Origin: Arthrobacter sp.
Lineage (GTDB): Bacteria; Actinomycetota; Actinomycetes; Actinomycetales; Micrococcaceae
DNA: 19,278 nucleotides
Assembly (NCBI GenBank): GCA_025464925.1
Contig: JAODMS010000007.1
Coordinates: forward strand, 1-19,278
Direction: 5' to 3'
In this document: one piece after another, positions 1 through 7,878 of the stretch
Layout of the letters: every line of letters starts with the position of its first letter
Position numbering within the stretch: the first letter of the stretch is position 1
Notes under the pieces: model-generated
Told to the model about the DNA's origin: nothing
The model's input: only the letters and a program-made list of their open reading frames with translations
The model's database searches: none
Position numbers and translations under genes: made by a program

Positions 1-44
1 GATCCTATTTTTTCGGACCAACGTGGGCTATGAAGATGGGTCAT
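1..44 (-). CDS. gltB: Start of a minus-strand gene, probably glutamate synthase large subunit (truncated by window edge)
   Basis: An ATG at 44-42 opens a reading frame that runs off the left edge; the visible residues are MTHLHSPRWSEKIG. A good Shine-Dalgarno, GAGGAAGG, lies about 9 nt upstream of the ATG, which is the main reason to believe the start. The peptide is too short to identify by domain. The gltB call rests on two things: gltB commonly follows lgt in Arthrobacter-type genomes, and Micrococcaceae GltB proteins, as I recall them, begin with a short HSPxW-like propeptide before the catalytic cysteine. If correct, it encodes the glutamine-hydrolysing, glutamate-forming large subunit of NADPH glutamate synthase. 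Moderately sure that a gene starts here, less sure of its name. Confidence 0.5.
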   Translation of the reverse strand, partial: MTHLHSPRWSEKIG

Positions 45-146
45 TGAAGACGTCCTTCCTCGAGATCGTACGTATGGAAGGGACACCGTTGGCCCCACTT
101 CTGAGCGCCGGTGTGATGGGCACAACAAAGTGTTTATTTACTGGAA

Positions 147-152
147 ATTGTA
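147..152 (-). promoter_or_regulatory. Possible -10 box for the left-edge gene
   Basis: TACAAT on the minus strand matches the sigma-70-type -10 consensus at five of six positions. It sits about 103 nt upstream of the ATG at 44, inside a locally A/T-rich stretch unlike the GC-rich surroundings. No convincing -35 at 16-18 nt is visible; the nearest TTGAGC is only 14 nt away. A short inverted repeat, AGGCC-N5-GGCCT (152-166), overlaps the box and could be an operator, but this is weak. Confidence 0.28.
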
Positions 153-206
153 GGCCAGACAGGCCTGCTCAACGAACAGTTACGCAGGCCTCTGACCCGG
201 GCTTGA

Positions 207-232
207 CCGGACAGCAGCTCTCTGCTGTCCGG
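207..232 (-). terminator. Hairpin terminator candidate after lgt
   Basis: Perfect inverted repeat with 11-bp arms (CCGGACAGCAG and its complement) and a 4-nt loop, 74 nt beyond the lgt stop. There is no U-tract on either side, as is common for actinobacterial terminators. It would close the long hisI-trp-lgt transcript before the next gene. The rest of 45-306 holds the leader and possible promoter of the left-edge gene and no other coding signal I can support. Confidence 0.6.
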
Positions 233-306
233 ACGGGCCCTGTTGCCACGACGCTGTGGTGTGGGCGCTCCGAGTGGTGACTCTGCTGCCCTGCCGTGCT
301 GGCGTA

Positions 307-1512
307 CTACTTGCTTGTGCCAGCCTCCGGCGTTGATTCCGTTGCCTTGTGGCGGGAATTTCCGGTGTCCGGCGACTCAGTAGCGGGCTTGTTGCTGCCC
401 CTGGACGCCGGTTCCTCTTCCGTTGGGGTGGAAGAATGTCCGGATCCATTTTGGATAAGAGGCAGATTATCACGCGATTCACTATCTGAGACATGGGTAT
501 CCGCATCGCGGACGGCTGGAGCCCCACTGGTCACACGCTCATCATCCTTTCCGCTGGTGCCACCCCCACCATCGGCTTCGCCCGTGACCTTGCCTTCGCC
601 CTCGGCAGCCGGACCACGGCCAGCCAGATAAGGGGTGTCCGGTTCGGGCTGGCCTTTCAGCCCTAGCAGGACGAACACGATAAGCGCCGCGACAAAGACG
701 AAAATGCTGGTCCAGACATTGAGCCTGGTGGTGATGCCGAAGAGATTGATCTGCTCCGCCTCGTCGATGCGCATCGCTTCGATCCACACCCGCCCCAGCG
801 TGTAGTACATCGCATAGAGCCAGAACAGCCGGGCACGGCGGAAGTGGAACCGGCGGTCCAGGGCGAGCAGGATCAGCACGCCCGCGATGTTCCACAGCGA
901 CTCATACAGGAACGTGGGGTGGAAGAGCGTATCCGCCGGCGTGCCCGCGGGGAAGTTGGGGTTGTCCGCATCGATCTGCAGTCCCCAGGGCAGCGTCGTC
1001 GGCCCGCCGAAAAGCTCCTGGTTGAAGTAGTTCCCCCACCTGCCGATGGCCTGGGCCAACAGCAGGCCCGGTGCCGCCGCGTCGAGGAAGGCCGTGAGCT
1101 TCACGCCCGCACGCCGGCAGCCAATCCAGGCCCCCAGGACGCCCAGAACCACGGCACCCCAAATACCCAGTCCGCCGCGCTGGATTTGCGGGATCAGCCA
1201 AAGGTCACCGGTGCCGTCGAAACCGGGGCCGAAGTACTGGTCCGGCGACGAGACAACATGGTAAAGACGGCCGCCGATGATGCCGAACGGGATCGCCCAG
1301 ATGACAATGTCCCAGACGCTTCCTTCAGGCGCGCCGCGCCGGGCCCACCTGACGGAGGTCAGCCACAGGCCCGCGATGATCCCGGCCAGGATGCACAAAG
1401 CGTAAGCGTGGATCCGCAATGTCCCCCACGGCAGCGGGATGTCGAAGCCGGACCAGTCCGGGCTCGGAATGCTGGCGGGAATCAGAGCCGCCGCGTGGAG
1501 GACTGGCTGCAT
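307..1512 (-). CDS. lgt: Prolipoprotein diacylglyceryl transferase with long C-terminal tail
   Basis: Lgt transfers diacylglycerol from phosphatidylglycerol to the lipobox cysteine of prelipoproteins at the cytoplasmic membrane, the first step of lipoprotein maturation. Residues 1-285 are a polytopic membrane protein. Visible family motifs are RIHAYAL (33-39), GGRLYHV (80-86), the signature GRWGNYFNQELFGG (157-170), HPTFLYES (198-205) and LGRVWIEAMR (239-248). Residues from about 287 to 401 are a hydrophilic, Ser/Gly/Glu/Pro-rich tail with no domain. The enzyme core is normally about 260-300 residues, so this tail adds roughly a quarter. The ATG lies 3 nt past the trpA stop, with AGGGAAG upstream, so the gene is very likely co-transcribed with the trp genes. 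Tail function unknown. Confidence 0.97.
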   Translation of the reverse strand: MQPVLHAAALIPASIPSPDWSGFDIPLPWGTLRIHAYALCILAGIIAGLWLTSVRWARRGAPEGSVWDIVIWAIPFGIIGGRLYHVVSSPDQYFGPGFDGTGDLWLIPQIQRGGLGIWGAVVLGVLGAWIGCRRAGVKLTAFLDAAAPGLLLAQAIGRWGNYFNQELFGGPTTLPWGLQIDADNPNFPAGTPADTLFHPTFLYESLWNIAGVLILLALDRRFHFRRARLFWLYAMYYTLGRVWIEAMRIDEAEQINLFGITTRLNVWTSIFVFVAALIVFVLLGLKGQPEPDTPYLAGRGPAAEGEGKVTGEADGGGGTSGKDDERVTSGAPAVRDADTHVSDSESRDNLPLIQNGSGHSSTPTEEEPASRGSNKPATESPDTGNSRHKATESTPEAGTSK

Positions 1513-1515
1513 GGC

Positions 1516-2340
1516 TTACGCTTCTTCCCTGGTCAGGCCGGTGCTGAGGTCCTTCGTCAAGGAGGCTACCGCATCCACGCCGCCCTCGCGGAGGGCGGCG
1601 ACGAGCGCCGTGCCGACAATCACGCCGTCCGCGTAGGCGGCGATCTCGCGGACATGGTCCGCGTTGGACACCCCAAGCCCCACGCAGACGCGCTCGGCGC
1701 CTGCGGCGTGCGCGGCGGCCACCACGTCCTCAGCCGCTGAGCTGACGGAGGCACGCGCACCGGTGACGCCCATGATGGAGACAGCATAGACGAAGCCGCG
1801 GCTCGCCTCGACGGTCCGCCGCATCCGTTCGGGTGTGGATGACGGCGCCACGAGGAACACCCTGTCCAGCCCGTACTTGTCCGAGGCGGCCATCCATTCC
1901 GAGGCCTCGTCGGGGATCAGGTCCGGGGTGATGAGCCCGGCTCCCCCTGCCTCGGCCAGGCGGCGGGAGAACTCGTCCACGCCCATCCGTGCCACGGGGT
2001 TCCAGTAGGTCATGACCAGGACGGCGGCGTCGGTCTTGCTGGTGATGCCGCGTACGACGTCGAAGACGTCCCTGACGTGGAAACCGTTTGCGAGGGCCTC
2101 GGTGGTGGCGGCCTGAATGACCTGGCCGTCCATGACCGGGTCGGAATACGGGATGCCGATCTCGATCAGGTCGGCGCCATTCTCGGCCAGCGCGATGCCG
2201 GCAGCGATCGTGTCCTCAACAGTCGGGAACCCCGCGGGAAGATAGCCGATCAGCGCCGCCCGGCCCTGCTCCTTGGCGCGGTCAATGGCCGCTGCCGACT
2301 TGCTGGCGGCCTGGTCAACAGTATCCGGAACGGTGCTCAC
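1516..2340 (-). CDS. trpA: Tryptophan synthase alpha subunit
   Basis: TrpA cleaves indole-3-glycerol phosphate to glyceraldehyde 3-phosphate and indole, which is channelled to TrpB in the alpha2-beta2 complex. The TIM-barrel protein shows [10 protein letters not shown], the catalytic-region [20 protein letters not shown] (Glu and Asp), [10 protein letters not shown], and the phosphate-binding [10 protein letters not shown] and VGTALV near the C-terminus. I place the start at GTG 2340 (N-terminus [10 protein letters not shown]), not at a further upstream codon. This GTG overlaps the trpB stop in a GTGA arrangement and has GAGGGGG 7-8 nt upstream. That gives 274 residues, the usual family length. 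The overlap implies translational coupling and balanced alpha/beta synthesis. Confidence 0.97.
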   Translation of the reverse strand: MSTVPDTVDQAASKSAAAIDRAKEQGRAALIGYLPAGFPTVEDTIAAGIALAENGADLIEIGIPYSDPVMDGQVIQAATTEALANGFHVRDVFDVVRGITSKTDAAVLVMTYWNPVARMGVDEFSRRLAEAGGAGLITPDLIPDEASEWMAASDKYGLDRVFLVAPSSTPERMRRTVEASRGFVYAVSIMGVTGARASVSSAAEDVVAAAHAAGAERVCVGLGVSNADHVREIAAYADGVIVGTALVAALREGGVDAVASLTKDLSTGLTREEA

Positions 2341-3677
2341 AGCTGTTCCCCCTCTTTGGCGATCTCGGCTTCGGGTGAATCCTTGTCCAGCAGATCGAAC
2401 CAATCCGCGGCCGTGGCCACGTCCTTGTCGCCCCGGCCGGACAGGTTCACGAGCACGATCTTGTCTGATGCTTGGCCTGCGGCTGGGCGCTCGGACGCGA
2501 GCCGCTGGCCCACCTTGATGGCGCCGGCGAGGGCGTGCGCGGACTCGATGGCCGGGATGATGCCCTCGGTGCGGCAGAGCAGGCGGAAGGCCTCCATTGC
2601 TTCGCTGTCCGTGATGGGCTCGTAGCTGACCCGCCCGATATCGGCGAGGTAGGAGTGTTCGGGGCCGACCCCGGGGTAGTCCAGGCCGGCGGAGATGGAG
2701 TGCGATTCGATGGTCTGGCCGTCATCGTCCTGCATGAGGTAGGAGCGTGCGCCGTGCAGCACGCCGGGCTTGCCCAGACTGATGGTGGCCGCGTGCCGTC
2801 CGGTTTCGACCCCGTCACCGCCAGCCTCAAAGCCGTAGATCTTGACCGACGGATCATCCAGGAAGCCGTGGAAGATGCCGATGGCGTTTGAGCCGCCGCC
2901 GATGCAGGCACACACGGCGTCCGGCAGCCGGCCCGCCTGCTCCAGGATCTGGGCGCGGGCTTCCTCGCCGATGACTTCGTGGAAGTAACGGACCATGGCC
3001 GGGAACGGGTGGGCCCCGGCGGCGGTGCCCAGCAGGTAGTGGGTGTTGTCCACGTTGGCGACCCAGTCGCGGAGGGCCTCGTTGATCGCGTCCTTGAGCG
3101 TTTGGGAACCGTTGGTGACGGGAATGACGGTGGCTCCGAGGAGCTCCATCCGGGCCACGTTGAGGGCCTGCCGGCGGCAGTCCTCGGCGCCCATGTACAC
3201 GACGCACTCCAGCCCCAGCAGGGCCGCGGCAGTAGCGCTGGCCACGCCGTGCTGTCCGGCGCCCGTCTCAGCGATGACGCGGGTCTTGCCCATGCGCTTG
3301 GCGAGGAGCGCCTGGCCCAGCACGTTGTTGATTTTGTGCGAGCCGGTGTGGTTCAGGTCCTCGCGCTTGAGGAAGATCCGCACTCCCCCGGCATGCTCGG
3401 CGAAGCGCTTCGCCTCGGTCAGCAGCGAGGGCCGGCCCGAGTAGTTCTTGTTCAGCTCGGCGATCTGCGCGATGAACTCAGGATCGGCCTTGGCCTTCTC
3501 GAACGTGTCCTCGAGTTCGTCCAGGGCCGCGATCAGCGACTCCGGCATCCATCTTCCGCCGTAGGAGCCGAAATAGGGTCCCGGCGCGTGCCGCAAGGAC
3601 TGTCCGCCTTCCAGAAACGCGTCCACGGCGCTTTCGTCTGAGCCGGCTGCTGGCGCATCGACCATCAGTCTCACCAT
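2337..3677 (-). CDS. trpB: Tryptophan synthase beta subunit
   Basis: The PLP-dependent beta subunit condenses indole with L-serine to L-tryptophan. Visible landmarks are [16 protein letters not shown] (33-48), the Schiff-base lysine K115 in HTGSHKINN, the catalytic glutamate E137 in AETGAGQHG, the phosphate-binding GGGSNAIG (260-267), [13 protein letters not shown] (330-342) and the C-terminal LSGRGDKD (412-419). Length 446 is slightly longer than usual because of a non-conserved N-terminus of about 30 residues. The start is uncertain: ATG 3677 has only a weak GGAACAGG upstream, and ATG 3665 is an alternative. A 110-nt gap separates it from trpC, with no clear terminator. It contains a small GATCT/AGATC inverted repeat, and an internal promoter there cannot be excluded. 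Confidence 0.97.
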   Translation of the reverse strand: MVRLMVDAPAAGSDESAVDAFLEGGQSLRHAPGPYFGSYGGRWMPESLIAALDELEDTFEKAKADPEFIAQIAELNKNYSGRPSLLTEAKRFAEHAGGVRIFLKREDLNHTGSHKINNVLGQALLAKRMGKTRVIAETGAGQHGVASATAAALLGLECVVYMGAEDCRRQALNVARMELLGATVIPVTNGSQTLKDAINEALRDWVANVDNTHYLLGTAAGAHPFPAMVRYFHEVIGEEARAQILEQAGRLPDAVCACIGGGSNAIGIFHGFLDDPSVKIYGFEAGGDGVETGRHAATISLGKPGVLHGARSYLMQDDDGQTIESHSISAGLDYPGVGPEHSYLADIGRVSYEPITDSEAMEAFRLLCRTEGIIPAIESAHALAGAIKVGQRLASERPAAGQASDKIVLVNLSGRGDKDVATAADWFDLLDKDSPEAEIAKEGEQL

Positions 3678-3787
3678 CCTGTTCCACTGCTTGCTATGAA
3701 GATCTATTCGAGAGATCCGCTAAAGGTCTTGGTCCCCACGCGTCCGCTGCGCGCTCAACCCGGTGGCGGTGCCGGGACGGGCCTGCG

Positions 3788-4606
3788 TCAGACGCGTGCG
3801 GCGATTGCTGCTGCTCCGGCGGCCGTGAATTCGGCGATCCGCTCACGCGGGGTCGCATCGCTGACCAGCGCCTCGCCGACCAGGATCGCGTTCGCGCGGT
3901 TGGCCGCGTAATGCCGGACGTCCTCGACATCCCTAACGCCGGACTCGGCGACGACGAGTGCTCCGGCCGGGATACCGGCGGCGAGCTCCGCGAAGACCGA
4001 GCGGTCGACGTCGAGCGTCTTGAGGTTCCGGACGTTGACTCCGATGATCCGCGCTTCGGCGGCGACGGCACGCTCGATTTCCTCCGCCGTGTGCGTCTCC
4101 ACGAGCACATTCATGCCGAGCTCACGGCTGAGGGCGGTGAACTCGCGCAGCTGGGCGTCGGAGAGGGAGGCCACAATGAGCAGGATCAGATCGGCCCCGT
4201 GGGCCCGGGCTTCCCAGATCTGGTACTCATCGAGCATGAAGTCCTTGCGCAGCAGCGGGACGTCCACGACTGCCCGGACGGCGTCGAGGTCGGCCAGGGA
4301 GCCGTTGAAACGGCGCTGTTCGGTCAGGACGCTGATCACGGCCGCGCCGCCCTCGGCGTACTGGACGGCGAGGGAAGCAGGATCGGCGATGCTCGCGAGC
4401 CGGCCCTTGGAGGGGCTGCGGCGCTTGATTTCGGCAATCACCTTCAGCTGGTCCCGCCGGTCCGAGGCGCCCCCGAGGGCCACCCAGGCATCACGCGCGG
4501 GGGCCGCCGCATCGGCTCGTTCCTTTAGCTCCGCCAGCGTAACGAGCCGCTGGCGGGCCTCCATATCCTCTTTGACACCGGCATTAATGTCGTCGAGAAC
4601 GCTCAC
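3788..4606 (-). CDS. trpC: Indole-3-glycerol phosphate synthase
   Basis: TrpC closes the indole ring, converting CdRP to indole-3-glycerol phosphate with release of CO2 and water. The 272-residue beta/alpha barrel shows VIAEIKRRSPSKG (56-68, catalytic K61), ISVLTEQRRFNGS (91-103), LLRKDFMLDEYQI (118-130, catalytic K121), LVET (168-171, E170), GVNVRNL (189-195) and VAESGV (219-224, E221, S222). It is the monofunctional form without a TrpF domain; no trpF is in the window, and actinobacteria usually use PriA for that step. The start is GTG 4606, two nt after the TAG of the upstream small gene. The only Shine-Dalgarno-like sequence, TAGGAG, runs into the start codon itself, so reinitiation by the upstream ribosome is likely. 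Confidence 0.97.
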   Translation of the reverse strand: MSVLDDINAGVKEDMEARQRLVTLAELKERADAAAPARDAWVALGGASDRRDQLKVIAEIKRRSPSKGRLASIADPASLAVQYAEGGAAVISVLTEQRRFNGSLADLDAVRAVVDVPLLRKDFMLDEYQIWEARAHGADLILLIVASLSDAQLREFTALSRELGMNVLVETHTAEEIERAVAAEARIIGVNVRNLKTLDVDRSVFAELAAGIPAGALVVAESGVRDVEDVRHYAANRANAILVGEALVSDATPRERIAEFTAAGAAAIAARV

Positions 4607-4608
4607 TC

Positions 4609-4896
4609 CTAGTGGCCGGAGTTCTTCAGCTTGCTGCCGCCGACGCCGTAGCCGGCCTTGCGCATGATCCAGCCGGCCAGCAGGCCGAGCACCATGACGG
4701 CGGCACCGGCGATGAAAATGGGCGTGCTCGCGATGACATAAGCGATGGACGCAATGAGGGCGCCGATCAGCATGACGATGACGCAGGTCCAGGCGGCCGG
4801 GCTGTTGCCGTGGCCCGGCGCTTCGCTGTGATCTACGCCGCCGGGGAGCTGTGCCGCCGCGGGGGACGTGGATGCGGAAACAGTGGCTTTACTCAT
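4609..4896 (-). CDS. Small two-helix membrane protein of the trp operon (DUF6704-like)
   Basis: A 95-residue protein with a polar Ser/Ala/Gly-rich N-terminus, the motif HGNSPAAW at 29-36, two hydrophobic segments at about 37-56 and 60-78, and a short basic C-terminal tail (MRKAGYGVGGSKLK). The HGxxPAAWT signature before two TM helices is what I recall for the actinobacterial DUF6704 family; I could not check this. Function is unknown. The start is firm: a strong GAGGAG lies 6 nt before the ATG. It sits 66 nt after the Trp-associated membrane protein and 2 nt before trpC, so it is in the trp operon. A plausible guess is a membrane partner of the neighbouring protein, without direct evidence. 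Confidence 0.85.
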   Translation of the reverse strand: MSKATVSASTSPAAAQLPGGVDHSEAPGHGNSPAAWTCVIVMLIGALIASIAYVIASTPIFIAGAAVMVLGLLAGWIMRKAGYGVGGSKLKNSGH

Positions 4897-4962
4897 TGAA
4901 ATCTCCTCAGGATGAATGCTGCTTACATTCTGCCATTTATTGGCGGTGCCCCGGGCATCGGC

Positions 4963-5634
4963 TCAGGTGGGATCGTCACCGCGGGACAGCCGGTCCCAGC
5001 TGTCAATCTCGTCCGGGGGCCCGGCCGGGCCTGCGGCCCCGGCTGTTCCACTGCCGGGGGCGGCTGCGGCGTCATATTTGGTGCGACTCTTCCAGTAGCG
5101 TCCCGCCGGCACGATCGCCAGGGCGCTGAGCCCCAGCAGGGAACCGGCCACGACGGCGAGGGCCGGGAACGCCGTGACGTCGACCCTGACGCTGCTGCCG
5201 CTGATCCCGGTGGCCGCGGCGATGGTCCCTTGCGCTGCTGCCAACGGGTCAGCCAGCACCACTGCTGCCGCCCCGACGATGCCGGCCGCCGCGAGGACGA
5301 TGATCGCCGTGATGATCCAGCGGGCGATGCGTCCGCCAATCGAGGCCGCGAGTCCGCCGGCGAGGGCGACAAGGGCCAGGGCTGTCACGGTGGTGGCGGC
5401 CTTGCTGCCCTGGACCTGCAGGCCGTCCTGGCTGCTGACGGCCTGGCCGAGCTGCGTCGGATCGAGGTGGACCACGAGCCAGGTCTGGGTGGTGGTGCCG
5501 AACACGGCCAGGGCCAGGCCGGCGATGGCCAGAACCAGGGTGGACTTCCGCGCCCAGCCGGGAACGGACGCGCGCTTGGCGGCCCTCGTTGCGCTGCCCG
5601 CGGTTGCTTCCGGAGAGGTTTCCGGGGCGCCCAT
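4963..5634 (-). CDS. Trp biosynthesis-associated membrane protein (TIGR02234-like)
   Basis: A 223-residue integral membrane protein with four predicted helices at about 31-49, 80-99, 105-126 and 154-176. It has a conserved TQTW (49-52) after helix 1 and an acidic cytosolic-looking C-terminus ending DSWDRLSRGDDPT (211-223). This layout, and its place directly after trpE, match the actinobacterial 'tryptophan-associated transmembrane protein' family (TIGR02234/Trp_oprn_chp). Its biochemical role is not established. I chose ATG 5634, whose A is shared with the trpE stop (TGATG) and which has GAGGGA 6 nt upstream. Tight coupling to trpE suggests a role tied to tryptophan synthesis or transport, but that is inference. 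Confidence 0.92.
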   Translation of the reverse strand: MGAPETSPEATAGSATRAAKRASVPGWARKSTLVLAIAGLALAVFGTTTQTWLVVHLDPTQLGQAVSSQDGLQVQGSKAATTVTALALVALAGGLAASIGGRIARWIITAIIVLAAAGIVGAAAVVLADPLAAAQGTIAAATGISGSSVRVDVTAFPALAVVAGSLLGLSALAIVPAGRYWKSRTKYDAAAAPGSGTAGAAGPAGPPDEIDSWDRLSRGDDPT

Positions 5635-7235
5635 CAACTGTCCCTCGCTGGGTTGACGCCTGCGGCAGCGTCGGCGCCGGCGCCGGCGTCCGGCACCGAG
5701 TCGGCCGTGATGTTGTGCAGGGAGCCTGCCGTGTAGACCGCGCGGAGCGGGGCTGCGGCCTTGTTGACGGTTTCCTCGGCTTCGGTGTGGTTGACCGAGT
5801 CGGCTACGATCCCACCGCCGGCCTGCACGTAGGCCCTGCCTTCCCGGAGCAGCGCCGAACGGATGGCGATCGCCATGTCCATGTCACCGGCGAAGTCAAG
5901 ATAGCCCACCACGCCGCCGTAGATTCCGCGCCGGTGCGGTTCCAGCTCGTCCAGGAGGCGCAGCGCCCGTGGCTTCGGCGCCCCGGACAGCGTCCCGGCG
6001 GGGAACGTGGCTTTCAGGACGTCGTAGGCCTTGGCCTCCGGAGCGAGCTTGCCGACGACGGTGGAAACGAGGTGCATGATGTGGCTGAAGCGCTCCACTT
6101 CCATGAACTGGGTGACATCCACGGTCCCGGCCACGCACACTTTGGACAGATCGTTGCGGGAGAGATCCACCAGCATCAGGTGCTCGGCGCGTTCCTTCTG
6201 GTCCGCCAGCAGCTCCTGGGCCAGCGACTTGTCCGCCTCGACGGTCTTTCCGCGCGGCCTGGACCCGGCGATGGGATGGGTGATCACTTCCTCGCCCGTG
6301 ACTGTCACCAGCGCCTCCGGGGAAGAACCGACAATCGAGTACCGGCGGCCGGCGGCGTCCTCAAGGCTGAAGATGTACATGTAGGGGCTGGGATTGGTGT
6401 TCCGGAGCACCCGGTAGACGTCCAGCGGGTCGGCGCCGCATTCCATTTCGAAGCGGCGGGAGATCACCACCTGGAAGACTTCGCCGTCGACGATCGCCTC
6501 CTTGCCGCGGTCCAGGGCCGCCAGGTAATTTGTCTCGTCCCAGCGCTCCTGCACGCTCGAGGCGAAATCCAGGGCGGCGGTCTCGAGCACGGACACGGGC
6601 TGTGCCACGGGAGTGCTGACCTTCGCCAGCAGCGCCTTCACCCGGGCGACGGCGTCGTGCCAGGCCTCGTCGACCCGCTCGGAGCTGTTGTCGAAGTTGA
6701 TGGCATTGGCAATCAGCAGCACGGTGCCGTCGACGTTGTCGTGCACCGCCATGTCCGTGACGAGGTTGAGCGCCATCTCCGGCAGTTCCAGATCGTCTTC
6801 CGGCGGGCTGGTCAGCCTTTCCCAGTGGCGGACCGTTTCCCAGCCGAGGAACCCCACCAGGCCCGAGGTGAAGGGCGGCAGGCCGTCGAAGCGTTCGGTG
6901 CGGAGGGCCTCGACGGTGTCGCGGATGGCGTCTACCGGGCTGCCGTCCACCGGAACACCCGCAGGCGGTTCGCCGAGCCAGTGGGCCTGGCCGTCCTTGG
7001 TGGTCAGGGTGGCCCGGGACCGCGCACCGATGAAGGAATACCGCGACCAGGAGCCGCCGACGGCCGCGGATTCCATCAGGAAGGTTCCCGGCTGGCCCTG
7101 GGCGAGTTTACGGTACAGTCCGATCGGTGTCTCGGCGTCCGCCAGCACCTTCAGCCGGACAGGGATGACACGGCTGTGGCCTGCGAGTTTCCGGAACTCC
7201 TCCAGGCCCGGGCTGATGATTCCAAGGTCCTGCAT
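5634..7235 (-). CDS. trpE: Anthranilate synthase component I
   Basis: TrpE makes anthranilate from chorismate using ammonia supplied by the glutaminase TrpG, which is not in this window. The 533-residue protein has an N-terminal domain with the feedback-site motif LMES (53-56) and SRYSFIGA (64-71). The chorismate-binding domain follows: NPSPYMY (281-287), PIAGSRPRG (321-329), ERAEHLMLVDLSRNDL (348-363), HLVSTVVG (388-395), TFPAGTLSGAPKPRA (410-424) and QAGGGIVADS (471-480). LMES and NPSPYM are the elements that bind inhibitory Trp in related enzymes, so feedback inhibition is expected. The ATG has only a weak GGCGGAA upstream. The 76-nt hisI-trpE gap contains no leader peptide with Trp codons and no evident attenuator, so transcription probably continues from hisI. 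Confidence 0.97.
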   Translation of the reverse strand: MQDLGIISPGLEEFRKLAGHSRVIPVRLKVLADAETPIGLYRKLAQGQPGTFLMESAAVGGSWSRYSFIGARSRATLTTKDGQAHWLGEPPAGVPVDGSPVDAIRDTVEALRTERFDGLPPFTSGLVGFLGWETVRHWERLTSPPEDDLELPEMALNLVTDMAVHDNVDGTVLLIANAINFDNSSERVDEAWHDAVARVKALLAKVSTPVAQPVSVLETAALDFASSVQERWDETNYLAALDRGKEAIVDGEVFQVVISRRFEMECGADPLDVYRVLRNTNPSPYMYIFSLEDAAGRRYSIVGSSPEALVTVTGEEVITHPIAGSRPRGKTVEADKSLAQELLADQKERAEHLMLVDLSRNDLSKVCVAGTVDVTQFMEVERFSHIMHLVSTVVGKLAPEAKAYDVLKATFPAGTLSGAPKPRALRLLDELEPHRRGIYGGVVGYLDFAGDMDMAIAIRSALLREGRAYVQAGGGIVADSVNHTEAEETVNKAAAPLRAVYTAGSLHNITADSVPDAGAGADAAAGVNPARDS

Positions 7236-7311
7236 GGCTGTGGTTCCGCCTGTTCTTTCAGTGGTTCTTGACGCCCCGGTTCCCGAAGCCTCGAATGATC
7301 AGATGTGCTGC

Positions 7312-7734
7312 TCAGCCGACGACGACGTCGAGCTCCCGGCCGTCGAAGCAGGTCCGGCTTCCGGTGTGGCACGCTGCGCCGACCTGGTCGACGCGGACCA
7401 GCAGGGCATCGCCGTCGCAGTCCAGCGCAAGGGACTTGACCCACTGCACATGGCCGGAGGTGTCCCCCTTGCGCCAGTATTCCTGGCGGGAACGTGAAAA
7501 AAAGGTCACCCGTCCGGTGGTCATGGTGCGGCGTAGGGCCTCGTCGTCCATCCAGCCCAGCATCAGCACCTCATGGGTGTCGAACTGCTGGACGATCGCG
7601 GCCACCAGGCCGGCGCTGTCCCGTTTCAGGGCATCCGCAAGTCCCTCTGGAAGGGGACTGTCCGACGCCGTCGGAGGCAGAACGGTCGGGCTGTCACGGG
7701 ACGGACTGGGGACGGGGGCGGGCTGCTCAGACAT
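7312..7734 (-). CDS. hisI: Phosphoribosyl-AMP cyclohydrolase
   Basis: HisI opens the adenine ring of PR-AMP, the third step of histidine synthesis. The 140-residue protein shows [11 protein letters not shown] (57-67), [16 protein letters not shown] (80-95), the metal-binding LDCDGDALL (104-112) and the zinc cysteines C122 and C129 in [12 protein letters not shown]. It is monofunctional; hisE is a separate gene about 3 kb upstream. I start it at ATG 7734 (MSEQPAPV). The frame stays open further upstream, but those residues are unconserved. The first 25 or so residues are Pro/Ser-rich and variable. No Shine-Dalgarno lies at a usable distance, but a -10-like TAGACT ends 7 nt before the ATG, suggesting a leaderless message. 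It probably heads the operon that continues through trpE to lgt. Confidence 0.95.
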   Translation of the reverse strand: MSEQPAPVPSPSRDSPTVLPPTASDSPLPEGLADALKRDSAGLVAAIVQQFDTHEVLMLGWMDDEALRRTMTTGRVTFFSRSRQEYWRKGDTSGHVQWVKSLALDCDGDALLVRVDQVGAACHTGSRTCFDGRELDVVVG

Positions 7735-7741
7735 CAGCTCA

Positions 7742-7747
7742 AGTCTA
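7742..7747 (-). promoter_or_regulatory. Likely -10 of hisI-trp operon (leaderless start)
   Basis: TAGACT fits the actinobacterial TANNNT -10 pattern and is followed by 7 nt and then the hisI ATG, which places the expected transcription start on or next to the A of the start codon. No good -35 is seen at 17-19 nt, which is common in this group. Its promoter region is divergent from that of the plus-strand gene starting at 7879. Confidence 0.5.
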
Positions 7748-7864
7748 GTGCCTCCGGGGGCGGCGGGAATCGGCTTGCCCGCGGCCCCGATCTTCATCGG
7801 TACGAAAAGCCGCCCGGCACCAAATCGGCGGCGGTTCCAGCGCGCACCCACGGCCGTCCCGTGC

Positions 7865-7870
7865 TAGTTT
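7865..7870 (+). promoter_or_regulatory. Likely -10 of the metal-binding protein gene (leaderless start)
   Basis: TAGTTT lies 8 nt before the ATG at 7879, with no Shine-Dalgarno between them. The geometry matches that at hisI on the opposite strand and suggests transcription starting at the ATG. No convincing -35. Confidence 0.45.
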
Positions 7871-7878
7871 CACAAGTG

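Noticed and set aside
5589..7271. 560-codon plus-strand open frame opposite trpE
   Set aside because: Antisense shadow of trpE, whose motifs are complete; no family resemblance, and composition typical of a high-GC reverse frame.
7236..7311. Trp attenuator or leader peptide before trpE
   Set aside because: No short frame with tandem Trp codons, no strong paired stems and no U-tract in the 76-nt gap.
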